NCBI GenBank assembly: GCA_016647705.1
Contig: CM028327.1
Coordinates: 11,792,365-11,856,364 of the forward strand
DNA: 64,000 nucleotides
Reading direction: 5' to 3'
Source of the DNA: Eucommia ulmoides
Taxonomy: Eukaryota > Streptophyta > Magnoliopsida > Garryales > Eucommiaceae
Shown piece by piece: positions 38,576 through 50,200 of this stretch (position 1 is the first letter of the stretch; every line of letters starts with the position of its first letter). The notes beneath the pieces are model-generated. The model was not told where the DNA came from. It ran no database searches and worked only from the letters and a program-made list of their open reading frames with translations. A program made the position numbers and the translations under genes.

Positions 38576-39113
38576 ACAATGATGACAAGCACGAACAAAA
38601 GATGCTGCTCACAAAGCATGTACCAAAACGAGCGAAACTCGGTGAGCCATGGCTTTTGGTGCTTCAAGAAGTACACTTCACTCATCGGTTGCGTTTCGTG
38701 GCCCTTGTAAATTAACTTTGATGCCATCTCTTCCTCCTAACTGTCTTCAACTTGAGTTGAAAGTTGAAGAGTTGGATTTAGTATGGGAAGAAAAGAGAAT
38801 ATATGACGGGTGCTATGGTTCCCGATGGCGGTATGGGGGCAATGGTGGTGGGGGTGGTGGGATGGGATAATTGTAATTATTTAAAAAATTATGGATAAAA
38901 ATATATTTTTAAAAATAAAGGGTGTTAGTAAATTTTTATAAAAATAAAAGAATAATTTTTTTTTTTAAATAAAAGAAATGTATTTATGTCTTTTTGTAAG
39001 AAATAGTTATGAAAGAGAGTGATGTTAAAATAATAGGAGATTTATTATTTTGGATGAAATGACAACAAAGAGGTAATAATAGTGTTCACAAGTATCTTCC
39101 TTGTGAAAATAAT
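38576..39113. other. Gene-free stretch after element T
   Basis: Contains a short open frame (38649-38870) ending in a Gly-rich simple repeat; not supported as a gene. AT-rich beyond 38870. Confidence 0.5.
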
Positions 39114-39880
39114 GGTCCGTTTGGTAACCGTTTCGTGCTCATCCCAAGCAGTGGAATGTGAATGGGATTGAATAGGATGAGATGAAAATTTTGTTTCTTT
39201 CTTGGAAACAGAATCGCGTTTGGTAACGACAATTTTTTTTTGGATTTATGAACAGAATTGCGTTTAGTAACGATTTTATCCTGGAAATAAAAAACAAACT
39301 CTAAACTACAATCAACAATCGAACCCTAAACCACAATCAAGAAATCTATCAATCCTAAACCCCAATCGAAATTGAAATCATAAACCCCATCGAAATCTAT
39401 AATCTCAATTGAAATCAAAATCGAAACCCTAACAATGAAATCGATTTCGCCATGGACAGACGAATAAGGCGAATCGCAAATGAAGAAGACGGAATTGAAA
39501 TCAACAGACAGAGAAAAATCGATCGTGAGGACGGTTTCGAAATCGAATCGAGAGCAGACGACGAAGATGAAGATGGGACACCCTAACGAATGATGAAGAT
39601 GAGGGCAGCGAACTAGAGGAGGACGACGACGAACCAGAGGATGACGAAGAGGAGGAGGAGAAAGCTTACACATACGAGCGACAACGAGGACGATGGTGGC
39701 GAGGACGACGAAGAACAGACAAGAGAGAAATGATAATCTACACTGATGAAGGATTTAGAATGGGAATGTGATAGAAATAGGTAGAAATGATATTTTTTGT
39801 TTCTCATTTCTATACAAAAAGTAAGTACAATTCTCATTTTGGAATGGAATAAAAATGAAAGTTTACCAAACGTTACGTAC
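39114..39880. mobile_element. PIF/Harbinger-like element, second copy, inverted
   Basis: Starts GGTCCGTTTGGTAACCGTTT and ends GTTTACCAAACG, matching the ends of the element at 20859-21916. The interior AAATCGAAACCC repeat and the acidic/GA-rich zone mirror that element in the opposite orientation. Right end and target duplication are uncertain; a short segment near the right end is repeated at 39948-39992. Confidence 0.6.
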
Positions 39881-39885
39881 AGAAA

Positions 39886-40290
39886 CAAATTTAAAAAATC
39901 TAATAATAGAATGAGAATTTTTAAAATAAGATGAATTAAACTAGACAGACGTTACGTCCAAAAATAAATTTCAAAAATCTGATAATAAAATGAGAGCCAC
40001 GCAGACAAAACAATGCAGATCCACGTTTTTCCTCGCTACCATGACGGGGAAAGAACTTTTAGAGAGCCACCCAGACAAAACAATTGGACGAATATGCCCC
40101 ACCGAATATGGAATTTCAACCATATTTTGTCGGTTGTGTTAAATCACCTCCAATTATTATAAAGAATGTCAAGCTCAATCAGCTGTGCCCCTAGTTGACA
40201 AGAAGCCAGTGCACAGTTGAAGAAACTCTGGTGTGAAATCGATTTTCGTCTTTATCATAGAAAGATTGGAGCAAACGCAGGCTGTAAACG
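39886..40290 (+). promoter_or_regulatory. Promoter and 5' leader region of the PAP29-like gene
   Basis: Includes a duplicated GAGAGCCACgCAGACAAAAC motif (39993 and 40061) about 70 bp apart and the TATA-like run at 40153. No phosphate-starvation (GNATATNC) site was confidently picked. Confidence 0.45.
40153..40166 (+). promoter_or_regulatory. Possible TATA box of the PAP29-like gene
   Basis: An ATTATTATAAAG-like stretch lies about 125-135 bp before the ATG, leaving room for a transcription start near 40185-40195 and a 5' UTR of about 100 bases. It is placed on motif and distance only; the region is AT-rich, so chance matches are common. Confidence 0.35.
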
Positions 40291-43200
40291 ATGGCGACGG
40301 CGGTGAATGTTGCGGCGGCGGTGGTCGTATTTCTCTTTGCAGCAGCAGCAGCTACGGCTGCCGGGAGTGCGGGGAATCAGAAGCAAAAACAGTTGAGGTT
40401 CGACGGGAAAGGGGAATTTAGGATACTGCAAGTGGCGGATATGCATTATGCAACTGGCAAGTCGACGCCGTGCGAGGACGTGTTGCCCCAGCAGATGGCC
40501 TCTTGCTCCGACCTCAATACCACTGCCTTTATCAACCGAATGATTATCGCCGAAAAGCCTCACCTCATCGTTTTCACCGGTACTCTTTCTTAATACTACT
40601 GTGTATGCCTTTTTGTGTTTTTTTGCATACTGTGTTTATTCTTCTATTTGCAAATTTGCTGATAATGTAACAAGATCAGAACTTTATATATATATATTTC
40701 AACCATGAAATATACAACGAGTATTTGTAACTGGTGTGATTATTTGTAACCGATCCTACATTATAGTTTGTAACTGATCCGAAATATTGGGTTAAATGAT
40801 TTGCATTAATTGCTAAAATAGCTCCAATAATAAAGAGAGGTTCAATACTCCCCGCAAACTCGGCTAGCCTGGGAGACAAGTTTGGATCGTAGAAGATGAA
40901 AGCGTGTCTTGTAAAGCCCCTAGGTGAATATGTTTACGAGTTGATCAGTGGAGGGGACAAATTGAACTCGGTGTGTGCCACTAAGAATGTGTTCTTGTAT
41001 AAAGTGATAATCCAATTCAATGTACTCAATATGAGCGTGAAACACAACATTTGAAGCCATATATGATATATGTAGTACTAAGATTATCACAAAATAAGGT
41101 GATAGGCATGGATATGGGAAGTTGCAACTTCTGAAGTGGATAAAGTTCTTTTCATAGTTGAAATATATATAAAAAGTTTTGATCTTCTTACAATGATTAT
41201 TTGTAACTGATATGATTATTTGTAACTGATCCTAACATTATAGTTTGTAACTGATCTTAAAATATAGGCAAAATCATTTGGATTAATTACTAAAATAATT
41301 ATAATAATAAAGAGAGGTTTAATAGATAGTTCTTCCAAGTGAATGATATTTGCTGTTAAATCACGTTTTTCTTCTTCCACTAATAAGAATATATATCTAT
41401 CTTGAAATTTTGGAACTCCCCTCTTATTAAACACCTAGTGCTTAAAGGTTGGGGTGGGGCTTCAAGCACCCTCTCACTAGAAGTGAGCTTTCCATTTGAC
41501 ACGCGCACTGGCCAACTTTTCTTCACTGAAATGTCCGTCTAATTATGTATGAACCGGAGATAATTTTTCTTCCGGGACCTATTGGATTTCCTTTGAAATT
41601 CTTCTCATTGGAAGGCTTGCCATACCATTATTTTGCTTCATCTGTAACTGTACCTTGAGACCCGAGCATATCCAGGATTACCTTTACAAGTCCCATATTT
41701 GTGCAATTTTAGATAATGAACTTTTTTTTTTTTTCGGTACAAATATATAATCAACCTTAACATGAGAGCTTGATTGTCACATAATCAATTTACCCTCTTC
41801 TATGGCATAATGGACTAGTGCTAGAGATATAATGGTATTATCACTTGCTTGTCAACCTGGTACAAAACTACATTATGTTGGAGAGTAAGTTCTCGAAGTA
41901 GAGGTTATCCAGCTCACTGGGACTTGGAGATGGCTGATTTGTACATTCTGGCTTCTGAGCTCTTACCACAAAGGTTATGAAAGCTTGTTTCACCCCAGGA
42001 GGAAGAATATCCTTAGACACCTTTTATTAGCATTTTTCATCGGAACCTCAAACTTCATACCAACACTTTAGTAAAATGTTACTTGCACCATTCAAGCATG
42101 GAACACCGTAAGGAGCTATTGAGAGCACTGCAGACTTTATGTAATCATTAAAAACTTGGAGTCATATCATGACTGTCCTCTTCTGTTAGTCAAGGGTACC
42201 AGGCACCAAGCCAAACATGGATTTACACTTGATGTCGTTTTTCCTCTTCCTTTGCAATTGAATCACCTGACAAGAAGTAAAGCTTTGGACTACCATTGCA
42301 ATCGTAATTCAAACACGGGAGCCAAGCATTATGCTGGAGGAAAAATATGATCCCTTATACCTTGAGTGTATAATGTGCAAAAGAAAAAAGATTTACCTGA
42401 GCACAATTCTATTTTATTACCTATAATGAGTGTTTTCTGTGCTTGGATGCAGGTGACAACATATTTGGCTTTGATACAAGAGACCCAGAATCATCCATGA
42501 ATGCTGCCTTTGCCCCTGCTATATCATCCAAGTTACCTTGGGCTGCTGTTCTGGGGAACCATGACCAAGAATCCCCATTGTCTAGAGAAGATGTGATGAA
42601 ATATGTTGTCAGCATGAAGCACACCTTGTCTCAGTTTAATCCTCCTGAGGTTCACGATATTGATGGTTTTGGGAACTATAATCTAGAAGTCTATGGGTTT
42701 GAGGGTTCCACTCTTCTAAACAAGTCGGTTCTCAATCTCTACTTCCTTGATAGTGGTGATTACTCCACTGTTCCTTCCATCCCTGGCTATGGTTGGATAA
42801 AACCCTCTCAGCAGCTTTGGTTTCAGCGCACTTCCAAGAAGCTTAAGGTTTGTATTAGAGATTTACACTGTCATATTTTCTTAAGAATACTCTGCAGAGT
42901 TTGTAAAATTTGACCTTTCTAATGCAGAAAGCATACATGAATAAGCCAGAGGCACAGAAGACTCCAGCACCAGGACTTGTATACTTCCACATTCCATTGC
43001 CAGAATATGCAAACTTCGACTCATCAAATTTCACCGGTGTGAAACAGGAAGGCATAAGCTCTGCTTCTGTCAACTCGGGTTTCTTCACGACCATGGTAGA
43101 AGCAGGGGATGCGAAGGCTGTTTTCACGGGCCATGATCATCTCAACGATTTCTGTGGCAAGCTCACAGGTATACATCTCTGTTATGCTGGAGGCTTTGGG

Positions 43201-46200
43201 TATCATGCTTATGGGAAGGCTGGATGGTCAAGGAGGGCTAGAGTGGTGGTGGCATCTTTGGAGAAATCAGAGAAAGGAGGTTTTGGAGCTGTTAAATCTA
43301 TCAAAACATGGAAGCGCCTTGATGATGAGCACCTCACTCCAATAGATGGTCAGGTGCTTTGGAGCAAGAGATCTGCTGGTAAGCCTTACTCCTGTAGTAG
43401 AAAAGATCTTCTGTACAGAAACATTGAATTGCTTATTTCATGTCATCAATAATTCTTCTTTTTAGACGAATTGATTAATGACAAGGAGGACCGATATTTG
43501 ATATTTGTGCTTCCTCTCAAACCTACATTCTTAATATTTGCCAACTCTAAGCATTAAGAACAACCTTGTAGAATGAGCTAGGGTTTTTGGCATGAACAAA
43601 ATTGATTCCATTGTAACCTGCGACAGGAAAACTGATCTACTTGATCCTTTAGCAATTCTGTTTCTTGTTTTTCCTTTTCCTTTTCCCCCTCTCTCTCTCT
43701 GGTGGGTGGGTGTGTGATGCAATGATATTTCATGGAACAACCTATTTTTTGTTGCACAAACGAACATGCCTTTGTGCATCATACCCCCAGCATATACATT
43801 TAGATTTAGTGTTTCTGCATTTCCCTCTTATTTGCATGTCACATAACCGATCTGACATTGCTTTCAGCCTTTTTTTTGGTATGTTAAGCTACAGGTCAAC
43901 TTCAATTCTTCTTTGCAAAAAAGAACATCTCTCTTTTGTGGTAATTGAACCTTTGATTTTATAAATTGAATGATTAATTTAGGTTATTTTTAGGCAGGTT
44001 AAAGAATTATTTTAACTAAATCAAATAGGTTTTATAATTTGATTACATATTTTAAATTTCTAATATTTGAAATGTTGGGGTGGTTTCGTTTGTTTCTGAT
44101 ATCCAAGAAGGATCTATAATTATATTCAAATTTGATTTCTAAGTAGAGAATGGGGGATTTTTTGTAATAAATATTGGGGCTCTGTGTTATTGTTATCACA
44201 AAATATTTTACAATCTTTATTGTTTCATGTTGGAATATTTACTATACTTACATTAGTATTTAGTATTTAGGTCATATTAACCAATTTGGTAGTTTTCCTT
44301 ATTCTATTAAGTAACCCATTCATAAGGGGTGATTTCCTTCCTTATAGCTTAATGTTGGGCTATATAAATAAGAGAGAATTCCTTTCGCTGTTTGTTGCCC
44401 AGAAACCGCAGCACCTGCCTGTTGCCCAGACATTGCAGCACCTGCAGTCGGGATGCCACCACCTGCAGTTTGCCAGGGGCCGTCTCACCTCGCGGTTCCT
44501 CTGCCATCCGCCGTTCAGTTGATTTACACCCTCCTTAGTGGTGTGGTATAGTTGCGCTTCCCCACTTTGTTGTACCAGATGTGCTAGATAACAATCAATT
44601 CCCTATTTTTGTCGTCTAGGTAACCGAGTGGCCTGTTACTTTCTTCTATGTCTGCCATTTGTCTGGCAACAACCGTTCCTCCATTTCCTTTTTATCTGTA
44701 GTACCATCTGTCTTCATGGCTACCGAAAAGGAAGAAATCCAGCCATCAGCTTCTTGCTCGGACCTCCCCCGTGAGCCAAATGCACCAGCTCAACGTGCAC
44801 AAGTGTATTATTGAACAAGCAGAATTTCCATGCCTGGTCTAGTTCATTTCACCTCTTATTGTTGAAATACAATATTTATGTATCTTTTTATTTTTGGCAT
44901 CTTCATTGTAGGGTATTATTAGCCCATTTATTCCGGTGATATATTTCCTAAATTAGCCTGCTCCCGCGGCTACATAATTAGGGATATAGAACCCATTCTT
45001 AAGTACAATACAATAGATTATTCTTTCCTATACCTATATCCTTTTCTTATCTTAGAGGAAAACATAAGACCAACTAGATTTTGGGAACTGAGAAGTAGCC
45101 GGCCACAATTGATCCCAATTTCACTTAGTGAGATGCCGATAATTGTGTCATCTCCGATTGGATGTTCAACTGAATGGACAACCGGCTTTATAACATGTTT
45201 GTGTATCCCAAGACCATTTATGGGCTATGGTCTACCTTAACAAAGATGTACTCCCATGTACAATACGATTCTTGCATATTCAAGCTTCATCGTGAGATCT
45301 CTCATGTCTTTCTTCCCTATCGCATCACGAGTCTTTGGTGCATTTATTTCATTCAAAAACCGTAGTGCTGCCTGCACCAAACTAGATGATAAGGCTATTT
45401 GGTGTCTTCTTAGGGTACTCTTCCATGTCCAAAGGATATAGGTGCTATGATCCTGTTACTTGCCTGTTCTACCACCATTATATGGATGTTGCCTTCTTAG
45501 GTATTGTTTTATTTATTTATTTTTTCAGGCACTTATTTTTCCTTGGCTAGGCCTGCTAAGGAATCCTCCATAGAAGACCTTCCATGGAAGACCCTTCTTT
45601 TCTTCCGCACCCAATCCCTATACTTGACACACCTTTGCCAACCATTATACATTTCTCTAGTGAGTCCCTTCTGTCTCCTGCTTCCCCTTTTGCCCCCATT
45701 CCAGGTCTACTCCTGTTGTTCACGTGCTTTAGCTCCCCTGCCAACATCGACTCAGGTATAACACCATCTCCCATAGTCTCTAATTCTAATCCTCCCCGTT
45801 ATCCCATCCATGAATGTTGTCCCCCTTCCCGCTATTTTCTCTCAAGCGGTATTAATCATCCTATTGCCAAGTATAACTTTTCAGGGTATGTGTTATTGTT
45901 ATCTCAAAATATTTTACTATTTTTATTGTTTCGTTGTTAAATAAGTTAGTGATTCCTCTAAATTAAATTCTTTACGAGGCCACTTGATATGGTGTTTATT
46001 TCAATTGCCAAAAAATGTTGGTTTTTATTTTCTTTCATATTATGCTATTAGGCAACCATCACAATGCAAAATCTTTATCAATTCCTCATTTTTGTATGTA
46101 CCTGTGTTTATTTCTTTGTTGTTATAAATTCACATATATTTATTATTTCTCGTTTTTGTTTCCTTTCAACTTGCAGATCAATTTGCTTGTCTTTCTCATA

Positions 46201-46253
46201 TTTGTTTTCTTTTAACAGGAAGTCGTAGAAAGAAACCAAGTGGTCACGTTTGA
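40291..46253 (+). CDS. PAP29: Purple acid phosphatase 29-like metallophosphoesterase, 4 exons, 389 aa
   Basis: Exons 40291-40579, 42453-42847, 42928-43378 and 46219-46253 join in frame with GT-AG introns and give 389 residues ending at TGA. The first ~24 residues are hydrophobic and alanine-rich, a likely signal peptide, so a secreted or vacuolar location is inferred. Metallophosphatase ligands are visible in order: D50 and H52 in VADMHY, D98 in TGDNIFG, N132/H133 in GNHDQE, H249 in VYFHIP, and H297/H299 in TGHDHLND. The tyrosine of the classical PAP motif GDxxY is Phe here, as in the PAP28/29 group usually called 'probable inactive'. The family would hydrolyse phosphate monoesters, but activity is unproven. 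Exon 3 could read on to a stop at 43450, but GTAAGC at 43379 plus the Arg/Lys-rich tail (GSRRKKPSGHV) at 46219 fits the family ending better. Introns are 1.87 kb, 80 bp and 2.84 kb. Confidence 0.93.
40718..41325 (+). repeat. Direct duplication inside PAP29 intron 1
   Basis: A segment of about 130 bp at 40718-40850 recurs at 41197-41325. Both have several TTTGTAACTGAT-type steps followed by a similar AATAATAAAGAGAGGTT end. The copies differ at many places, so the duplication is not recent. The rest of intron 1 (40580-42452) shows no coding capacity. Confidence 0.7.
44185..45932 (+). repeat. 42-bp direct repeats flanking the intronic copia relic
   Basis: About 42 bp starting TGTTATTGTTATC at 44185-44226 is found again, nearly unchanged, at 45891-45932. 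The repeats sit on both sides of the copia relic. They are far longer than the 5-bp duplication made by LTR-element integration, so they arose another way. Confidence 0.7.
44228..45890 (+). mobile_element. Ty1/copia relic in PAP29 intron 3
   Basis: A sequence beginning TGTTGGAAT carries a TATA-like run (CTATATAAATAAGAG) near 44370, as in an LTR promoter. Around 45170-45320 a reading shows KTIYGLWSTLTKMYS and LHREIS, matching the copia Gag (UBN2) pattern of W..L...YS then L+.EI. Further on, a Ser/Pro-rich stretch resembles the hinge before copia reverse transcriptase. No polymerase core is present. It is heavily decayed and truncated, so old. It lies wholly between exons 3 and 4 of the PAP29-like gene. 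Confidence 0.6.
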
Positions 46254-47046
46254 ATGATAGGAAAAATAGCGCTATACCTAGAAACAACCGGCAAAATGGC
46301 GGCAGAGGAAGAAATCTTCATGTCCACTACAGCAGACATGTTGACTGTGTACTTTTTCAATATGCCATGAACACTTCTTTTATATTTAAATTAATTACTT
46401 GAGGACAGTATGAAATCTGTATGAGGAAGTTATAAAATATGATCAATAAATTCTCTCCCCCGTTTTTTTTCTTTTTTCTTTTTTTCCATAGAGCTGTTCT
46501 CATGTTGACAAGTGAACACGTCTCTCTGCTAAAACCCACCTCCCTCCCCCCACCCCAAAAATGAAAGAGAGAGAAGAGTGGACAGCACAGACCCAATCAA
46601 GCAATTGCATTGCTCCAATTGCTAATAATGGCAACTCTGATTTATTGCTTTTGAGATTAGACACATTGTTCCCACTTCCCATTTTGCAGAACACAAAGGA
46701 AAATGGTATCTGTTTGCAAAAAGAAGCATTAGATACCAGGGGACAAGAAAGGTGATTCTTGCTCCAATTTACAGACTTTCTTGAGATGCTTATGATTTCT
46801 TGCATAATAAACAAATGATTTATTTATGTGCAGGAGAGAGGAGAATTGGCATGGAGAACCTTCTCTTATGTTAAAGAACCAAAAAAAGAAGGGAAAAAAA
46901 AAGTTTGAGGTCAGGGCTGATGATGCACAGCATATGAGCTTAGCAATTGATTCCCATAATTCCTCAACTACTAATACAAAAACCCCAATTGAAAACAGTG
47001 AAAAAAATAGTATCATATATATATATATATACAGTGAAAAAAATAG

Positions 47047-47098
<52 letters not shown>

Positions 47099-47220
47099 GG
47101 TGAAGTTGCTTTCAAGTTTTTTATGCTAGTTTTAGAATTTTGGACTATATCTATTTCATATCTCCATTGGAAAACACAAGCAACTGAGGAGGTGAGTGAG
47201 TGTTGTTTGGCTGCAAAGCA
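46254..47220. other. Intergenic region between PAP29-like and WAT1-related genes
   Basis: This holds the PAP29 3' UTR and the WAT1 promoter and leader. A (TA)n microsatellite at about 47051-47095 and a shorter one at 47016-47031, joined by a repeated AGTGAAAAAAATAGTAT-type unit, lie 125-205 bp before the WAT1 ATG. No further gene is visible. Confidence 0.7.
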
Positions 47221-50200
47221 ATGGATGTTTTTGAGCCGTGGAAGCCTGTAATTGCGATGTTAGCTGCAAATTTTGCTCTTGCTGTGTTCAATATTCTTGT
47301 TAAGAAGGTTCTCAATGAAGGAGTTAACCGTATGCTCATCATCACATACAGGCAGTTCATTTCCACCATTTTCTTGACCCCCGTTGCCTATTTCTTGGAA
47401 AGGTGGGTAATATGTTTTTTTCATGACCCATTTTTGAAATAGAGTTCATATATGTATAATAACAGTCTCTGTTCAAGAGCATAATTTTTTGAACACATCA
47501 ATATTTTTAGTTGGAAATTCGAACAAGTTAAGAGTTCAAATATATTCCAGGCATCTATTTGATAAAATCACTTCATTGCAGGAAAAGCAGGACCAAGCTT
47601 TCAGCTCTCTTGTTATGTCATCTTTTTGTTAGTGCCCTGTTTGGGTAAGTTACCAAAACTCATGCTAGCTAGCTAGCTGGTGAAAGTTCCTTAGACTTTT
47701 TTAATTTAATTCATGTGCAACAAATTTCTGAGAAATTCTGCAATCCATGCAGGGGAACCCTCACACAGTACTTCTTCCTTTTTGGCCTTAAACTCACTTC
47801 AGCAACATTTACATGTGCGTTCGTCAACACGGTGCCTGTAATCACATTCATTCTGGCATTGCCATTTGGGTATGGTCTAATCAACAGCTAAACATCCCTG
47901 ATTCAACCCAAAGCTGGTTATGTAGCTGAAATTCTTTAATACCCATTTGGAGACTCTGAACCTGATTTCTAAATGCAAAATTTAGCAAGTTTGGATTCCC
48001 AACCCGTGATTTGAGTCTCCAATCATATGCCTAATGGATACTTAACTTTTTTTCGTTTTCATTATAGGCTTGAGAGAATAAACATGAAAAGCAAGCATGG
48101 GAAGGCCAAGGTGTTGGGCACAATGATCTGTGTTGCAGGAGCGTTGGTACTGACACTGTACAAGGGAATTCCTCTAACAAACCAGCAAGAAGCACAGAAT
48201 TCTGAGGCTCATAGAAGAAATCACAGCACAAGGAGCTGGGCTATTGGCTCAATATTTCTGGCCATAGGCAGCCTCCTTTGGGCATCATGGTTCCTTGTAC
48301 AAGCTAGGATCTGCAAGTCATTCCCATTCCAATACTCAAGCACTGCAATTATGTCCTTCTTCAGTGCTATTCAGTCAGCCATCTTGACTTTCATCATTGA
48401 CAGAAACATTTCAGGATGGATTCTGAAAGGAAAACTGGAGATCTTTAGTGTCATATATGCTGTGAGTATTCTCTCTTGTTAAGTTATTTTATAAATTTTT
48501 GTCGGTCTCTTTGGCAATTAAAATTTTATTTTTAGTGCTGGATACTGTGAAATTCCCATAGTGGAGCATTAATTTAATGTCACTGGCAAACATCATGATT
48601 AGAGATGGTGAAGGATTGATAATCATGACCTGCTTACATCCCTGTCAGTGAATAAAAGCTAGGACCTTGTTTCCACTAGACTAGTGACCCTGGCCACTTG
48701 CCATGCTCTCTCTTTAGCTTGATTTATATGCTAGTAATCCTACCAATTCTTCATTTTGATGTAACACAGTCTATCTAGTGCAGTCGTTACTAACTCTTAA
48801 GCCACATATTATTTTTACACTTCAACGGCCTTGGAAATTGGGCAAAAGAACATTTTTGAATGAAAAGGATGCTTACATATATACATTGTTGGCTTAAAAT
48901 GAGTTCTTCAACACTTCAAAACTTCCACTTGGAATATATTGCTCTTGTTAGAATAATTGAGAGGTGGAATATTGAGAAAGAATATGAAACGATTGCATTG
49001 ATATTTATAAAAGTTACGATGTTATAGAGATATACAAAGGGTTTATATATAGACACTGATAAGAGTTTTCCTACTGAGATTAGGGTTAACTCAGTAGGTC
49101 AAGGCCCATATACATATATTAGCATCCCCTCAAACTTAAGGTGGTAAAGCAAAAGTGACCTTGAGTTTGAAAACCAAATGGTGAAAGTGTTTGGGTAGAT
49201 GTGCCTTGGTGAAAATATCTGATGGCTGATCAGCAGAACTGACGGAGTGGAGATGAATGATATTCTAGAGAATGTCGTGATGGATGAAGTGAAAATTAGT
49301 CTCGATGTGTTTGGTGCGCTCGTGAAAAATTTCATTGTGAGTGATATGAATTGCACTCCGATTGTCACAATTTAGAATAGTAGCTATAGGGAAGGAGATT
49401 CCCATGTTAGAGAGGCGCAAGCAAGGCTAAAATAGTTCTTGTGTTACGTCAGCGGTGGCACGATACTCAGCTTTAGTACTCTAAAATAGGCCACCACGTT
49501 TTATTTCTTATTGTGCCAGGAAATGAGTTACTCGCCCAAGAAGAAACAAGAACCAGTGGTAGAGCATCTGTTGGTAGGGTCCTTGGCTCAGTCGGTGTCA
49601 GAATAGGCTTTTAAGATGAGAGTAGACTGAGCTAAGAAATAGAACTCGTGAAACAAAATGCTTTTGACTATCGAAGAATACGAAAAACAACATAGTAGGT
49701 GGTCTGAGAAGCAGAAAAGAACTGACTGACTTGATGGACAATACAGGTAATGTCAGGGCGAGTAACGGTGAGATATACTAAACTTCTAACCAGTTAGCGT
49801 AGAGAATGGCATCAGAAATATGTAAGTCATTTAGTGGAGTAAGTCTGATATTCAGCTCCAGAGGAGTGTTGGTAGTGGTGGAATCAGTGATGCCTGTTTC
49901 GGAAAGGAGATAAGAGGTTTATTTGGCCTGAGAGGAAAAATATCCATCTGAACCAAATGAAACTTCGAGGCCAAGGAAATATGTGAGCACGCAAAGAATT
50001 TTCATCTCGAAATGACCATTAAGATTTTTTTTTAGTTAAGAGACACCTCGTAAATCATCTCCTGTAATAATCATGTCATCTTCATACAGTAAAAGGAGGA
50101 TAATGTCGTCGTCAGTTTGGCGAATGAACAAGACAGAATCATGAGCGTTGAATGTGAACCCAAACTGGTGGATAGTGGTGCTGAATTTTGTAAACCAAGC

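Noticed and set aside
38649-38870. 73-residue frame with Gly-rich end
   Set aside because: The end is a GGT/GGG simple repeat and there are no motifs or splice context.
43379-43559. Exon 4 of PAP29 starting after TTTTTAG near 43467
   Set aside because: It can be read in frame but gives a tail unlike the family. The 46219 acceptor gives the expected basic tail and length.
47200-47220. Upstream in-frame GTG start of the WAT1-related gene
   Set aside because: A non-ATG start is unlikely in a plant nuclear gene, and the ATG at 47221 fits the family N terminus.
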